Positions 34,362 through 41,195 of a stretch of 49,235 nucleotides of DNA are shown one piece after another (positions within the stretch are counted from its first letter, which is position 1; each line of letters begins with the position of its first letter). The position numbers and the translations under genes are program-made. The DNA is from Syntrophobacterales bacterium (lineage in GTDB: Bacteria; Desulfobacterota; Desulfobaccia; Desulfobaccales; 0-14-0-80-60-11). The DNA is taken from contig JAILZL010000021.1 of NCBI GenBank assembly GCA_023512475.1, forward strand, positions 1 to 49,235, read 5' to 3'. The notes below the pieces were generated by a model. That model did no database searches. It saw nothing but the letters and a program-made list of their open reading frames with translations, and was not told the DNA's origin.

Positions 34362-34378
34362 ATGCAAAGGCCGGGCCA
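34362..34378 (-). promoter_or_regulatory. Sigma-54 (-24/-12) promoter of the USP-TSUP-PEP synthase-like operon
   Basis: On the minus strand TGGCCCGGCCTTTGCAT matches TGGCAC-N5-TTGCW in all but one position with exact GG-N10-GC spacing. The start would be near 34352, 38 bases before the ATG at 34314. Two palindromes lie about 110 and 185 bases further upstream. Confidence 0.7.
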
Positions 34379-34450
34379 CGGGAGACATATTCTTTTTCTT
34401 AATGATTTTCACTAGATAACCGGAAAAGGGGAATGTGGATGCCGGCATCG

Positions 34451-34470
34451 GATGTTGCATAATGCAATGG
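34451..34470. promoter_or_regulatory. Palindromic operator 1 (TTGCATAATGCAA)
   Basis: A perfect 13-bp palindrome, TTGCAT-A-ATGCAA, at 34455-34467 within a longer site starting GATG. It matches operator 2 (34528-34547, opposite orientation) in 15 of the first 16 positions. It is centred about 110 bases upstream of the sigma-54 start at 34352, as expected for an NtrC-type upstream activator site. Confidence 0.65.
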
Positions 34471-34527
34471 TCATTGATTTTTATAATATTTTCAGGTATA
34501 TAAAAATTGTTGCTCCCTGGGTCGCCT

Positions 34528-34547
34528 ATGCTGCATTCTGCAACATC
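34528..34547. promoter_or_regulatory. Palindromic operator 2
   Basis: The reverse complement reads GATGTTGCAGAATGCAGCAT, sharing GATGTTGCA and AATGCA with operator 1. Its centre is 76 bases from operator 1, about 185 bases upstream of the sigma-54 start of the minus-strand operon and about 65 bases upstream of the predicted start of the REC-Lon gene. It could serve both directions. Confidence 0.6.
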
Positions 34548-34568
34548 AGCCCCCGAGGGCGAAGGCCG

Positions 34569-34597
34569 TTGTGCCCGGGAGGATTTCCCCCTATAAT
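34569..34597 (+). promoter_or_regulatory. Sigma-70-like promoter of the REC-Lon gene
   Basis: TTGTGC (34569-34574), a 17-base spacer and a perfect TATAAT (34592-34597). Transcription near 34604 gives a leader of about 90 bases that carries a GC-rich stretch resembling part of the dispersed repeat (GGGGAAGGGGCCAGGGG). Confidence 0.6.
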
Positions 34598-34694
34598 GAA
34601 GCTGTGACCACCTCGTGGGGGGAAGGGGCCAGGGGCGGGGCCTCCGTCCGCCTCCTCCCGCCCCCACTCCTGAATCTTGGTCAAGACGAGGCCC

Positions 34695-36698
34695 ATGTTT
34701 TTTCGCCGCCCTCCCCCGCCCGAAGCCCCCAAGGCCGCGCCGGAACTGGAGAGCCTGCGCCAGACCCTGAAGCAGGCCCGCCTGCCGGAGACCGCCGCCC
34801 AGGTGGCCTGGCGGGAGCTGGAAAAGCTGGAAAAGACGGACCCCACCCTGCCGGAGTATGCCATCGGGCTCAGTTATCTGGACCTGCTCCTGTCCCTGCC
34901 CTGGGAGCGCAGCACCCCGGACAACCTGAACCTCAGGCATGTGGAAGCGGTGCTCAATGAGCAGCACTACGGGCTTCAGCCGGTCAAGGAGCGCATCCTG
35001 GAATATCTGGCCGGCCGCATGCTCTGCAGCCTGCAGCCCAGCCGGGTCCTGGTGGTGGATGATGAAGAGATCGCCCGCACCAACCTGGAGTACATCCTGC
35101 AAAAGGACGGCTACCAGGTGGACACCGCGGCCAGCGCCCTGGAGGCCCTGGACAAGCTGGCGAGGCGGGAATTCGATGTGGTGCTCACCGACCTCAAGAT
35201 GGAGCGCATGGACGGCCTCCAGCTGCTGGAGGCCATCAAGGCCCAGGCGCCGGCCACGGAAGTGGTGATGATCACCGGCTACGCCACCGTGGGCACCGCG
35301 GTGGACGCCCTGCGCAAGGGCGCGGCCCACTATCTCCCCAAGCCCATCAACCTGGAGGAGCTGCGGCGGACGGTGCAGGAGCTGGCTGAAAAAAAGCGCC
35401 TCTTCCAGGCGAGCCAGGGGCCGGTTCTGTGTTTCAGCGGGCCGCCGGGCACCGGCAAGACCTCCATCGGCCAGGCCATCGCCACCGCCCTGGGCCGCAA
35501 GTTCGTGCGCCTCTCTCTGGCCGGCATGCGGGACGAAGCGGAGCTCCGGGGCCACCGCCGCACCTATGTGGGGGCCCTCCCCGGGCGGATCATCAGTGAA
35601 CTGCGGCGCCTGGGGGTCAACAACCCGGTCTTCATGCTGGATGAAATTGACAAGATCGGCCAGGATTTCCGAGGGGATCCGGCGGCGGTGCTCCTGGAGG
35701 TGCTGGACCCGGAGCAGAACCGCCACTTTGTGGATCATTACCTGGAAGTGCCCTTCGACCTCTCCCGGGTGATGTTCATTGCCACCGCCAACGCGGTGAC
35801 CGACCTGCCGGCGGCGCTGGTGGACCGGCTGGAGGTCATCACCTTCCCCGGCTACACCACCCGGGAGAAACGGGAGATCGCCCGCCGCTATCTCTGGCCG
35901 CGGCAGTTGCGCAGCCACGGCCTGTCCGGGCAGGAGCTGGAGCTGACCCCCGAGGCCATCACCACCATCATCCAGCATTACACCCGGGAGGCCGGCTTGC
36001 GGCAGCTCAACCGGGCCTTGGCCACCCTGGCCCGGAAACTGGCCCGCCTGTGTCTGGAGGAGCAGCAGCGCTGCCCGGTGACCTATCTGGACGCCGCGGT
36101 GGTGGAACGGCTCCTGGGGCCCCATCTCTATCAGCACGAGATCGCGGCCCGGGAGGATCGGGTGGGGGTGGCCACCGGCCTCGTGTGGACCGAATTCGGC
36201 GGGGAGATCATCTTTGTGGAGGCGGTGCGCATGAAGGGCCAGCAGCAGCTCCTCCTCACCGGCTCCCTGGGGGAGGTCCTGCGGGAATCGGCCCAGACCG
36301 CCTTAAGCTACGTGCGCAGCCACGCCGCCGACCTGGGGGTGGATCCCGACTTTTTCCGCCACAGCGACATCCACATCCATCTGCCCTCCGGGGCCATCCC
36401 TAAGGAGGGACCCAGCGCAGGGGCCGCTTTGGCGGTGAGCCTCATCTCCCTTCTCACCGGCCGGCCGGTGCGCCGGGAGGTGGCCCTCACCGGGGAGCTC
36501 ACCTTAAACGGTCAGTTGCTGCCGGTGAGCGGCGTCCGGGAAAAACTGCTGGCGGCCCAGCGGGCCGGGGTCCAGGTGGTCATCCTCCCCCGGCAGAATC
36601 AGGCGGAGGTGGCCCGGGTGGAGGAGGAGGCCAAGGAGGGCCTGGAGATCCTCCTGGCCGACAATCTCCGGGAGGTTCTGGACCGGGTGCTGCGCTGA
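34695..36698 (+). CDS. Lon (S16) protease with an inserted receiver domain (REC-Lon)
   Basis: 667 residues from ATG 34695; a TTG six codons earlier is the alternative. Residues ~14-109 are the helical part that precedes the ATPase of Lon (LPWERSTPDNLNLRHVEAVL, HYGLQPVKERILEYLAGRML). The usual ~200-residue N-terminal substrate-binding domain is absent. A complete response-regulator receiver follows (~115-235: VLVVDDE, phosphoacceptor Asp166 in VLTDLKM, Lys216 in LPKPIN). The Lon AAA+ module resumes at GPVLCFSGPPGTGKTS (Walker A ~249-257), with LDEIDKIGQDFRGDPA and arginine and sensor motifs. The protease domain has the catalytic serine in KEGPSAGAA (Ser574) and the lysine in GVREKLLAA (Lys617). 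All catalytic residues are present. The receiver is about half identical by eye to that of the regulator at 36867, whose kinase is therefore the likely phosphodonor. Degradation targets unknown. Confidence 0.92.
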   Translation: MFFRRPPPPEAPKAAPELESLRQTLKQARLPETAAQVAWRELEKLEKTDPTLPEYAIGLSYLDLLLSLPWERSTPDNLNLRHVEAVLNEQHYGLQPVKERILEYLAGRMLCSLQPSRVLVVDDEEIARTNLEYILQKDGYQVDTAASALEALDKLARREFDVVLTDLKMERMDGLQLLEAIKAQAPATEVVMITGYATVGTAVDALRKGAAHYLPKPINLEELRRTVQELAEKKRLFQASQGPVLCFSGPPGTGKTSIGQAIATALGRKFVRLSLAGMRDEAELRGHRRTYVGALPGRIISELRRLGVNNPVFMLDEIDKIGQDFRGDPAAVLLEVLDPEQNRHFVDHYLEVPFDLSRVMFIATANAVTDLPAALVDRLEVITFPGYTTREKREIARRYLWPRQLRSHGLSGQELELTPEAITTIIQHYTREAGLRQLNRALATLARKLARLCLEEQQRCPVTYLDAAVVERLLGPHLYQHEIAAREDRVGVATGLVWTEFGGEIIFVEAVRMKGQQQLLLTGSLGEVLRESAQTALSYVRSHAADLGVDPDFFRHSDIHIHLPSGAIPKEGPSAGAALAVSLISLLTGRPVRREVALTGELTLNGQLLPVSGVREKLLAAQRAGVQVVILPRQNQAEVARVEEEAKEGLEILLADNLREVLDRVLR

Positions 36699-36707
36699 CA
36701 GGAGAGT

Positions 36708-36808
36708 GAAAAGAGTCATTCGGGGGAGGGGCCAGGGTCCCCCTCCCCCACCCATTGCTTTGCCCAACCGGCCCCTCAGCCAGACTCCCCCCGGATTGCG
36801 GGAAGGGC
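36708..36808 (+). repeat. Dispersed intergenic repeat, copy C (shortened)
   Basis: Starts AAAAGAGTCATTCGGGGG ten bases after the REC-Lon stop and ends CCGGATTGCGGGAAGGGC. It shares both ends and the middle order with the copies at 40872 and 41047 but lacks about 40 internal bases, mainly the right arm of the hairpin. Confidence 0.75.
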
Positions 36809-36866
36809 GGTGGACCAGGAGGAGGCTCTCTCCGGCCCTCGCAGCCCCGCCCCCGGGGTGGTGCCC

Positions 36867-38219
36867 TCAGGCCAACCCGTAGCGTTTCAGTTTCCGCCAC
36901 AAGGAGACCCGGTCAATCCCCAGGATCTCGGCGGCCCGGGTCCGGTTGCCCTGGACCTGCTCCAGGATCCAGGCGATATATTCCTTTTCGTTTTCCTCCA
37001 GGGTCAGAAATTCCCGCCGCTGTCGGCGGATCATCTGCAGGCTGCGTTGCTGCAGGTCCGGCGGCAGGTGTTTCACTTCGATGAGGGGCCCGGTGGCCAG
37101 GGTCACGGCCCGCTCGATGATGTTCTCCAACTCCCGGACATTCCCCGGAAATTCGTAGTGCAGGAGGACCTCCAGGACCTCCGGGGCGAAGCCCTCCACC
37201 CGCTTGCCCTGGCGGGCCGCCACCTGGGTGAGGAAATGCTGGCAGAGCAGGGGGATGTCATCCCGGCGCTCCGCCAGGGGCGGCACCACCAAGGTGACCA
37301 CATTGAGGCGGTAGTAGAGGTCCTGGCGGAAACGGCCCTGGGCCACCTCCTGACGCAGATCCTTGTTGCTGGCGGCCACCAGGCGGACGTCCACCGGGAT
37401 CTCCTCCACCCCGCCCACCCGGATGAGGGTCTTTTCCTGGATCACCCGCAACAGTTTCACTTGCATGGCCGGGGGCATATCCCCCACTTCGTCCAGGAAG
37501 AAGGTGCCGCCGCTGGCCACCTCCAGGAGGCCCTTTTTGGCGCTGTGGGCTCCGGTGAAGGCCCCCTTTTCATGCCCGAAGAGCTCGCTGGCCAGGAGCT
37601 CCTCGCTGAAGGCGCCGCAATTGACCGCCAGAAAGCGCTTCCCCGCCCGGGGGCTGAGGGCATGGAGGGCCCGGGCCACCAGCTCCTTGCCGGTGCCGGT
37701 CTCCCCCAGGATGAGGACATTGCAGTCAGCAGGGGCGATCTGGGCGATGGTCTCCTTTAAGGCGACCATTTTGGCATTCTGCCCGATGAGGGAGGGATAG
37801 CCCGTCTGGGCCGCCACCTGGCGCTTCAGCTCCCGCACCTCCAGGCGCAGGCCCCGCTTGTCCAGGGCCTGGCGCACCAGCAGGCGGACCTCCTCATTCT
37901 GATAGGGCTTGGCCAGGTAGTGGTAGGCGCCCTGCTGCATGGCCGCCACCGCGCTGGCCACCGTGGCGTAGCCGGTGATGACGATCACCTCGGTGTCCGG
38001 GGAGAGCTCCTTGGCCCGCTTCAGCACCTGCATGCCATCCACCCGGTGGAGCCGCAGGTCGGTGAGGACCAGGTCGAATTCGCCCGCCTCCAGCTCCTCC
38101 AGGGCCTGCTCGCCGCTCTCCACCGCCACCACCTCATAGCCTTCCTTGCCCAGGATGTATTCCAGGTTTTCCCGGGCGATCTGCTCGTCATCCACGACCA
38201 GGATGCGGGGAGCGCTCAT
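36867..38219 (-). CDS. Sigma-54-dependent response regulator (NtrC family)
   Basis: 450 residues, normal for the family. Receiver domain at ~4-120 (ILVVDDEQIARENLEYIL, phosphoacceptor Asp54, Lys in LAKPYQ). AAA+ domain at ~140-375 with GETGTGKE, GAFTGA and GTFFLDEVGDMP, then the YEFPGNVRELENII block. A Fis-type helix-turn-helix at the end reads GNRTRAAEILGIDRVSLWRK. It activates sigma-54 promoters after phosphorylation. Its ATG overlaps the stop of the histidine kinase gene by four bases (ATGA), so they form a cognate pair. It converges with REC-Lon, whose receiver is strikingly similar. Two matched palindromes and a sigma-54 promoter at 34362-34547, just beyond REC-Lon, are plausible targets; that link is inference. 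Confidence 0.95.
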   Translation of the reverse strand: MSAPRILVVDDEQIARENLEYILGKEGYEVVAVESGEQALEELEAGEFDLVLTDLRLHRVDGMQVLKRAKELSPDTEVIVITGYATVASAVAAMQQGAYHYLAKPYQNEEVRLLVRQALDKRGLRLEVRELKRQVAAQTGYPSLIGQNAKMVALKETIAQIAPADCNVLILGETGTGKELVARALHALSPRAGKRFLAVNCGAFSEELLASELFGHEKGAFTGAHSAKKGLLEVASGGTFFLDEVGDMPPAMQVKLLRVIQEKTLIRVGGVEEIPVDVRLVAASNKDLRQEVAQGRFRQDLYYRLNVVTLVVPPLAERRDDIPLLCQHFLTQVAARQGKRVEGFAPEVLEVLLHYEFPGNVRELENIIERAVTLATGPLIEVKHLPPDLQQRSLQMIRRQRREFLTLEENEKEYIAWILEQVQGNRTRAAEILGIDRVSLWRKLKRYGLA

Positions 38220-39640
38220 TCCCTGGGCTCCTCCCCCTGAGCCTCCGGCAAAGGCAGGCGGATGGTGAAGGTGGTGCCCTCCCCCACCCGGCTCTCCACC
38301 TCAATGCTCCCCCGGTGCTTTTCGATGATGCCGTAGACGATGGACAGGCCCAGGCCGGTGCCCACCCCTTCCTCCTTCAGGGTAAAGAAGGGATCGAAGA
38401 TCTGGTCCAGGGCCTCGGGGGGAATGCCCACGCCGTTGTCCGACACGGTGATGACCACCTGGCCCCGGTTCGGGTCCGCTTCCGCCTTCAGGGTGATGCG
38501 GCCGGGCCCCTGGGGGATGGCCTGGATGGCATTCATGATCAGGTTGAGAAAGACCTCCTGCAGGCGCTGGGGATCGATCTCCGCCACCAGATCGTCGGGC
38601 ACCTCATTGACGATGTCGATGTGGGAGGGCACCTGACTGGAGATGAGCTGCAGGGAGCGCTTCACCACCTGGGCCAGGGGCACCCGGTGCAGGGAGAAAT
38701 CCCGCACCCGGGAAAACTCCAGCAGGCCTTTGACGATATCCCGGGCCCGGATCACCTCCTGCTGGATATTGTGCAGCATCTTGCGCAGGAGCTCCGGGGG
38801 GCCGCTCTCCAGTTCCTCCAGCAGGATCTGACAGGAAGTGGAGATGTTGTTCAGGGGATTGTTCAGCTGGTGGGCGATGCCGGCGGTCAGGATGCCCAGG
38901 GAGGACATCTTTTTGGACTCCACCAGCTGGTGCTGCCGCCGGGAGAGCTCGGTCACCATGCGGTTGAAGGCCTCCACCACCTGCTGGGTTTCATCCCGGG
39001 TCTGCAGCACCGGCAAAGGCCGGAAATCCCCTTTGGCGATCCTGAGGGTGGTATTTTCAATCACCTTCAAGGGCCGGAGGATCTTGCGGCTGATGAGAAC
39101 GGTGAGGAAAATACCGCAGAAGATGAAAAAGATGACCGCAGTGATCAGTTGGGCTTTCAGATTGGTGATGATCTCCAGAATGCGCTGCCGTTCGAAGATC
39201 ACCAATTCCCGGGAGAGCTCCACCAGCTTTTTGCCCCGCTCCCGCATCTCCTCTTCCTCGGCACTGCTCACTTTGGCCGTCCCGGAGACGAATTTCTGCA
39301 TCAGTTTGCGATAATTGTTTAGTTCGGTCTCCAGTTGCCCGAGAAACTGGGAGATTTTGAGAATCTTCCCTTCCGGGTAGAACTGCCTCAGGGTGTCAGA
39401 AGCCAGCTCAATCTGGTGCAGGTTTTCCTGTAAATCCTGGGGGGAATGATATAAGAGAAAATTTTTCTCATAACGTCTGATTTCCAGAATGATTTCCCGC
39501 AGGTCATTGGCCATTTCCACGATATGCTGCTTCACCTCAATCACTTTCAGGTAATAATAGGAATAACTGGCGATGAGGCCGATGACCACGATGGCGGCGG
39601 CAAAAATCACGATGACCTTCTGGCGGATATTGAGATGCAT
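38216..39640 (-). CDS. Membrane sensor histidine kinase (HAMP-HisKA-HATPase)
   Basis: 474 residues. First membrane helix at ~8-31, a mainly helical periplasmic sensor region of ~130 residues (including [15 protein letters not shown], typical of four-helix-bundle sensors), and a second helix at ~165-185. Then a HAMP domain ([21 protein letters not shown]) and the HisKA box [14 protein letters not shown] with His257. The ATPase domain shows [24 protein letters not shown] and GTGLGLSI. It senses an unknown periplasmic or membrane signal and phosphorylates the regulator encoded by the overlapping next gene. By receiver similarity it may also phosphorylate REC-Lon. Asn and Leu/Pro composition of the sensor gives no ligand clue. 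AT content of the 5' third is higher than in the neighbours. No strong ribosome-binding site. Confidence 0.94.
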   Translation of the reverse strand: MHLNIRQKVIVIFAAAIVVIGLIASYSYYYLKVIEVKQHIVEMANDLREIILEIRRYEKNFLLYHSPQDLQENLHQIELASDTLRQFYPEGKILKISQFLGQLETELNNYRKLMQKFVSGTAKVSSAEEEEMRERGKKLVELSRELVIFERQRILEIITNLKAQLITAVIFFIFCGIFLTVLISRKILRPLKVIENTTLRIAKGDFRPLPVLQTRDETQQVVEAFNRMVTELSRRQHQLVESKKMSSLGILTAGIAHQLNNPLNNISTSCQILLEELESGPPELLRKMLHNIQQEVIRARDIVKGLLEFSRVRDFSLHRVPLAQVVKRSLQLISSQVPSHIDIVNEVPDDLVAEIDPQRLQEVFLNLIMNAIQAIPQGPGRITLKAEADPNRGQVVITVSDNGVGIPPEALDQIFDPFFTLKEEGVGTGLGLSIVYGIIEKHRGSIEVESRVGEGTTFTIRLPLPEAQGEEPRE

Positions 39641-40032
39641 GGCAGATCCCGGTGGCGGCGGCGGTAGGGGATGGGCCCCTGTCCTGCCCAGAAGACGCGG
39701 TCTTTCCCCTGACGGGCTGACTCGGCCGCGCGGCCTTTCGATAGGGAGACTCGGCTACCCGGCGCGCTCTCTCCCCCGCACCGCCATCCGCCCGGCTCCC
39801 CCGAAAGCGGCAGGGAATGACCGGAAAGAGGAGAGCGAGGTGGCCCCGGTGGCCCCTCCTCCAGCTTATACCACAAAATCACAAAAGGCGAGAGGACGGA
39901 GGCGCAGGACCGCCGGGAAGGCCGCTCTCCGGGCCCGAAAAGACGCAGTGAGGGGCCGCCCGGCAGGAGCGCAAGGGGGGGCACATTCAGGCCGGAGGCA
40001 GCCGGCGGCTCCGGCGCAGCTGCCGCCCGGCC
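39641..40032. other. Intergenic region upstream of the kinase gene
   Basis: 392 bases between the kinase start and the end of the zinc-ribbon gene, both on the minus strand. A TGG-TATAAG on the minus strand (39865-39873) could be an extended -10 for the kinase-regulator pair but lacks a good -35. A 12-bp palindrome GGCCGCGCGGCC lies at 39724-39735. No gene or sigma-54 element seen. Confidence 0.4.
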
Positions 40033-40680
40033 CTATGGAGCGGGAAGCTCCGTAAGCCCGGCGATCTTCCAGGCGCCGCCTTCCCGTTTCAGCTCCACCC
40101 GGAACACCTGGGTGGCGGTGAGGGTCTCCCCTCCGGCCCGGGGTTGGGCCTGCAGTTCCCAGGTGATGCGCACCCGGGCCTGGTCGGCGGCCACCGGGGT
40201 CACCTCATCGAGGAAGTAAAACATGTTGGTGAAGGAGTACTCCTCCCAGGCCTTCTGGGTCTGCTGGCGCTTCTCCGCCAATCCCGGATAGGAGGGGGAA
40301 TAGCAGCTCAGAAACAGGGTCAGGTCCTTTTTGAGCTGGGCCTCCCGCAAGGTGTTGAAGAGGACCTGAATCTGCTCCTGGAGGGGGGGAGCGGGGGAGC
40401 CCGGCGCCGGCGCCCCGCCTGAGAGGTCGGGGGCGGCCGGAGCAGGAGCGGAGGGAGAGGGGGAGGAGGGGGAGAGATAACCCTGGGAGTATGCCAGCCA
40501 GAGAATCATCCCCAGGACCGCCAGCCCCCCCACCAGGGGCAGGACCCGGGAGCGGACTGCGGCGCGGGCCGCCAGGGGGGCCTCAGAACCCGGCCCGGAA
40601 GCGCTCAATGGGGCGCCGCAATCCTGGCAGGTCTGCCGGCCGTCCGGTTGGGGCATCTGACAGCGGGGACACACGGGCAT
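40033..40680 (-). CDS. Zinc-ribbon membrane protein with NTF2-like C-terminal region
   Basis: 215 residues; GGAGG lies 8 bases before the ATG. Residues 4-22 form a zinc ribbon with two CxxC pairs (CPRCQMP...CQDCGAP). A hydrophilic linker leads to a single membrane helix (~46-65, VLPLVGGLAVLGMILWLAYS), followed by a Pro/Ser/Ala-rich linker (~70-98). The C-terminal ~115 residues (LFNTLREAQLKKDLTLFLSC, then FLDEVTPVAADQARVRITWEL and VELKREGGAWKIAGL) resemble an NTF2-like or SnoaL-type fold exposed outside the membrane. Such proteins are common but uncharacterised in Desulfobacterota. It has its own promoter at 40732; no operon partner. Confidence 0.7.
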   Translation of the reverse strand: MPVCPRCQMPQPDGRQTCQDCGAPLSASGPGSEAPLAARAAVRSRVLPLVGGLAVLGMILWLAYSQGYLSPSSPSPSAPAPAAPDLSGGAPAPGSPAPPLQEQIQVLFNTLREAQLKKDLTLFLSCYSPSYPGLAEKRQQTQKAWEEYSFTNMFYFLDEVTPVAADQARVRITWELQAQPRAGGETLTATQVFRVELKREGGAWKIAGLTELPAP

Positions 40681-40731
40681 CAGCTATCCTCCTTCCCGGT
40701 TAAAGCCCTTTTCGGAGCGTGTTCTGGAAAA

Positions 40732-40761
40732 ATTAAGACGGCAAGAACGGACATAAGTCAA
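40732..40761 (-). promoter_or_regulatory. Sigma-70-like promoter of the zinc-ribbon gene
   Basis: On the minus strand TTGACT (40756-40761), an 18-base spacer and CTTAAT (40732-40737). Predicted start is about 45 bases before the ATG at 40680. Confidence 0.5.
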
Positions 40762-40871
40762 GCATTCTCCATGAAAAAGGGGCGGAGGCCCGGTGGCCTC
40801 CCGCCCCGTGAGCAAATCCATGAGGGAAGAGGCAGCGCGTCCGGGGTTCAGACCCCTCTGGCAGGTTGTCG

Positions 40872-41013
40872 AAAAAGGGTCATTCGGGGAAGGGGCCAGG
40901 GGTCACAGACCCCTGCCCCTCCCCCAACCCCCCTCCCCAACCCCAGACATGGTTTCCGCTTCGCCAACCCGCCAAAATCGCACAGCCTCATTCCACCGGA
41001 TTGCGGCAAGGGC
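40872..41013 (+). repeat. Dispersed intergenic repeat, copy A
   Basis: 142 bases beginning AAAAAGGGTCATTCGGGG and ending ATTGCGGCAAGGGC. The left third is an imperfect hairpin whose arms GGGGCCAGGGGTC and GACCCCTGCCCC flank an ACA loop. A near-identical copy B starts 175 bases later. Both lie between the zinc-ribbon and beta-helix genes. Confidence 0.85.
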
Positions 41014-41046
41014 CGCTTCTCCATGGTCTGCCAATCTGCGTGGGGT

Positions 41047-41186
41047 AAAAAGTCATTTGGGGAAGGGGCCAGGGGTCACAGACCCCTGCCCCTCCCCCAA
41101 CCCCCTCCCCAACCCCAGACATGGTTTCCGCTACGCCAACCCGGCAAAATCGCACGGCCTCATTCCACCGGATTGCGGCGAAGGGC
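41047..41186 (+). repeat. Dispersed intergenic repeat, copy B
   Basis: 140 bases, nearly identical to copy A in order and sequence (hairpin, CCAACCCCAGACATGGTTTC, CGCCAACC, AAAATCGCAC, CCTCATTCCACCGGATTGCG). It ends 10 bases before the stop codon of the minus-strand beta-helix gene. Together with copy A it fills most of the 515-base gap 40681-41195; no gene is evident there. Confidence 0.85.
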
Positions 41187-41195
41187 TGGCTTTCA

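Noticed and set aside
34695-36698. REC-Lon as a chimeric assembly error
   Set aside because: The frame is continuous, the receiver fits precisely at the neck-ATPase boundary, and composition is uniform.
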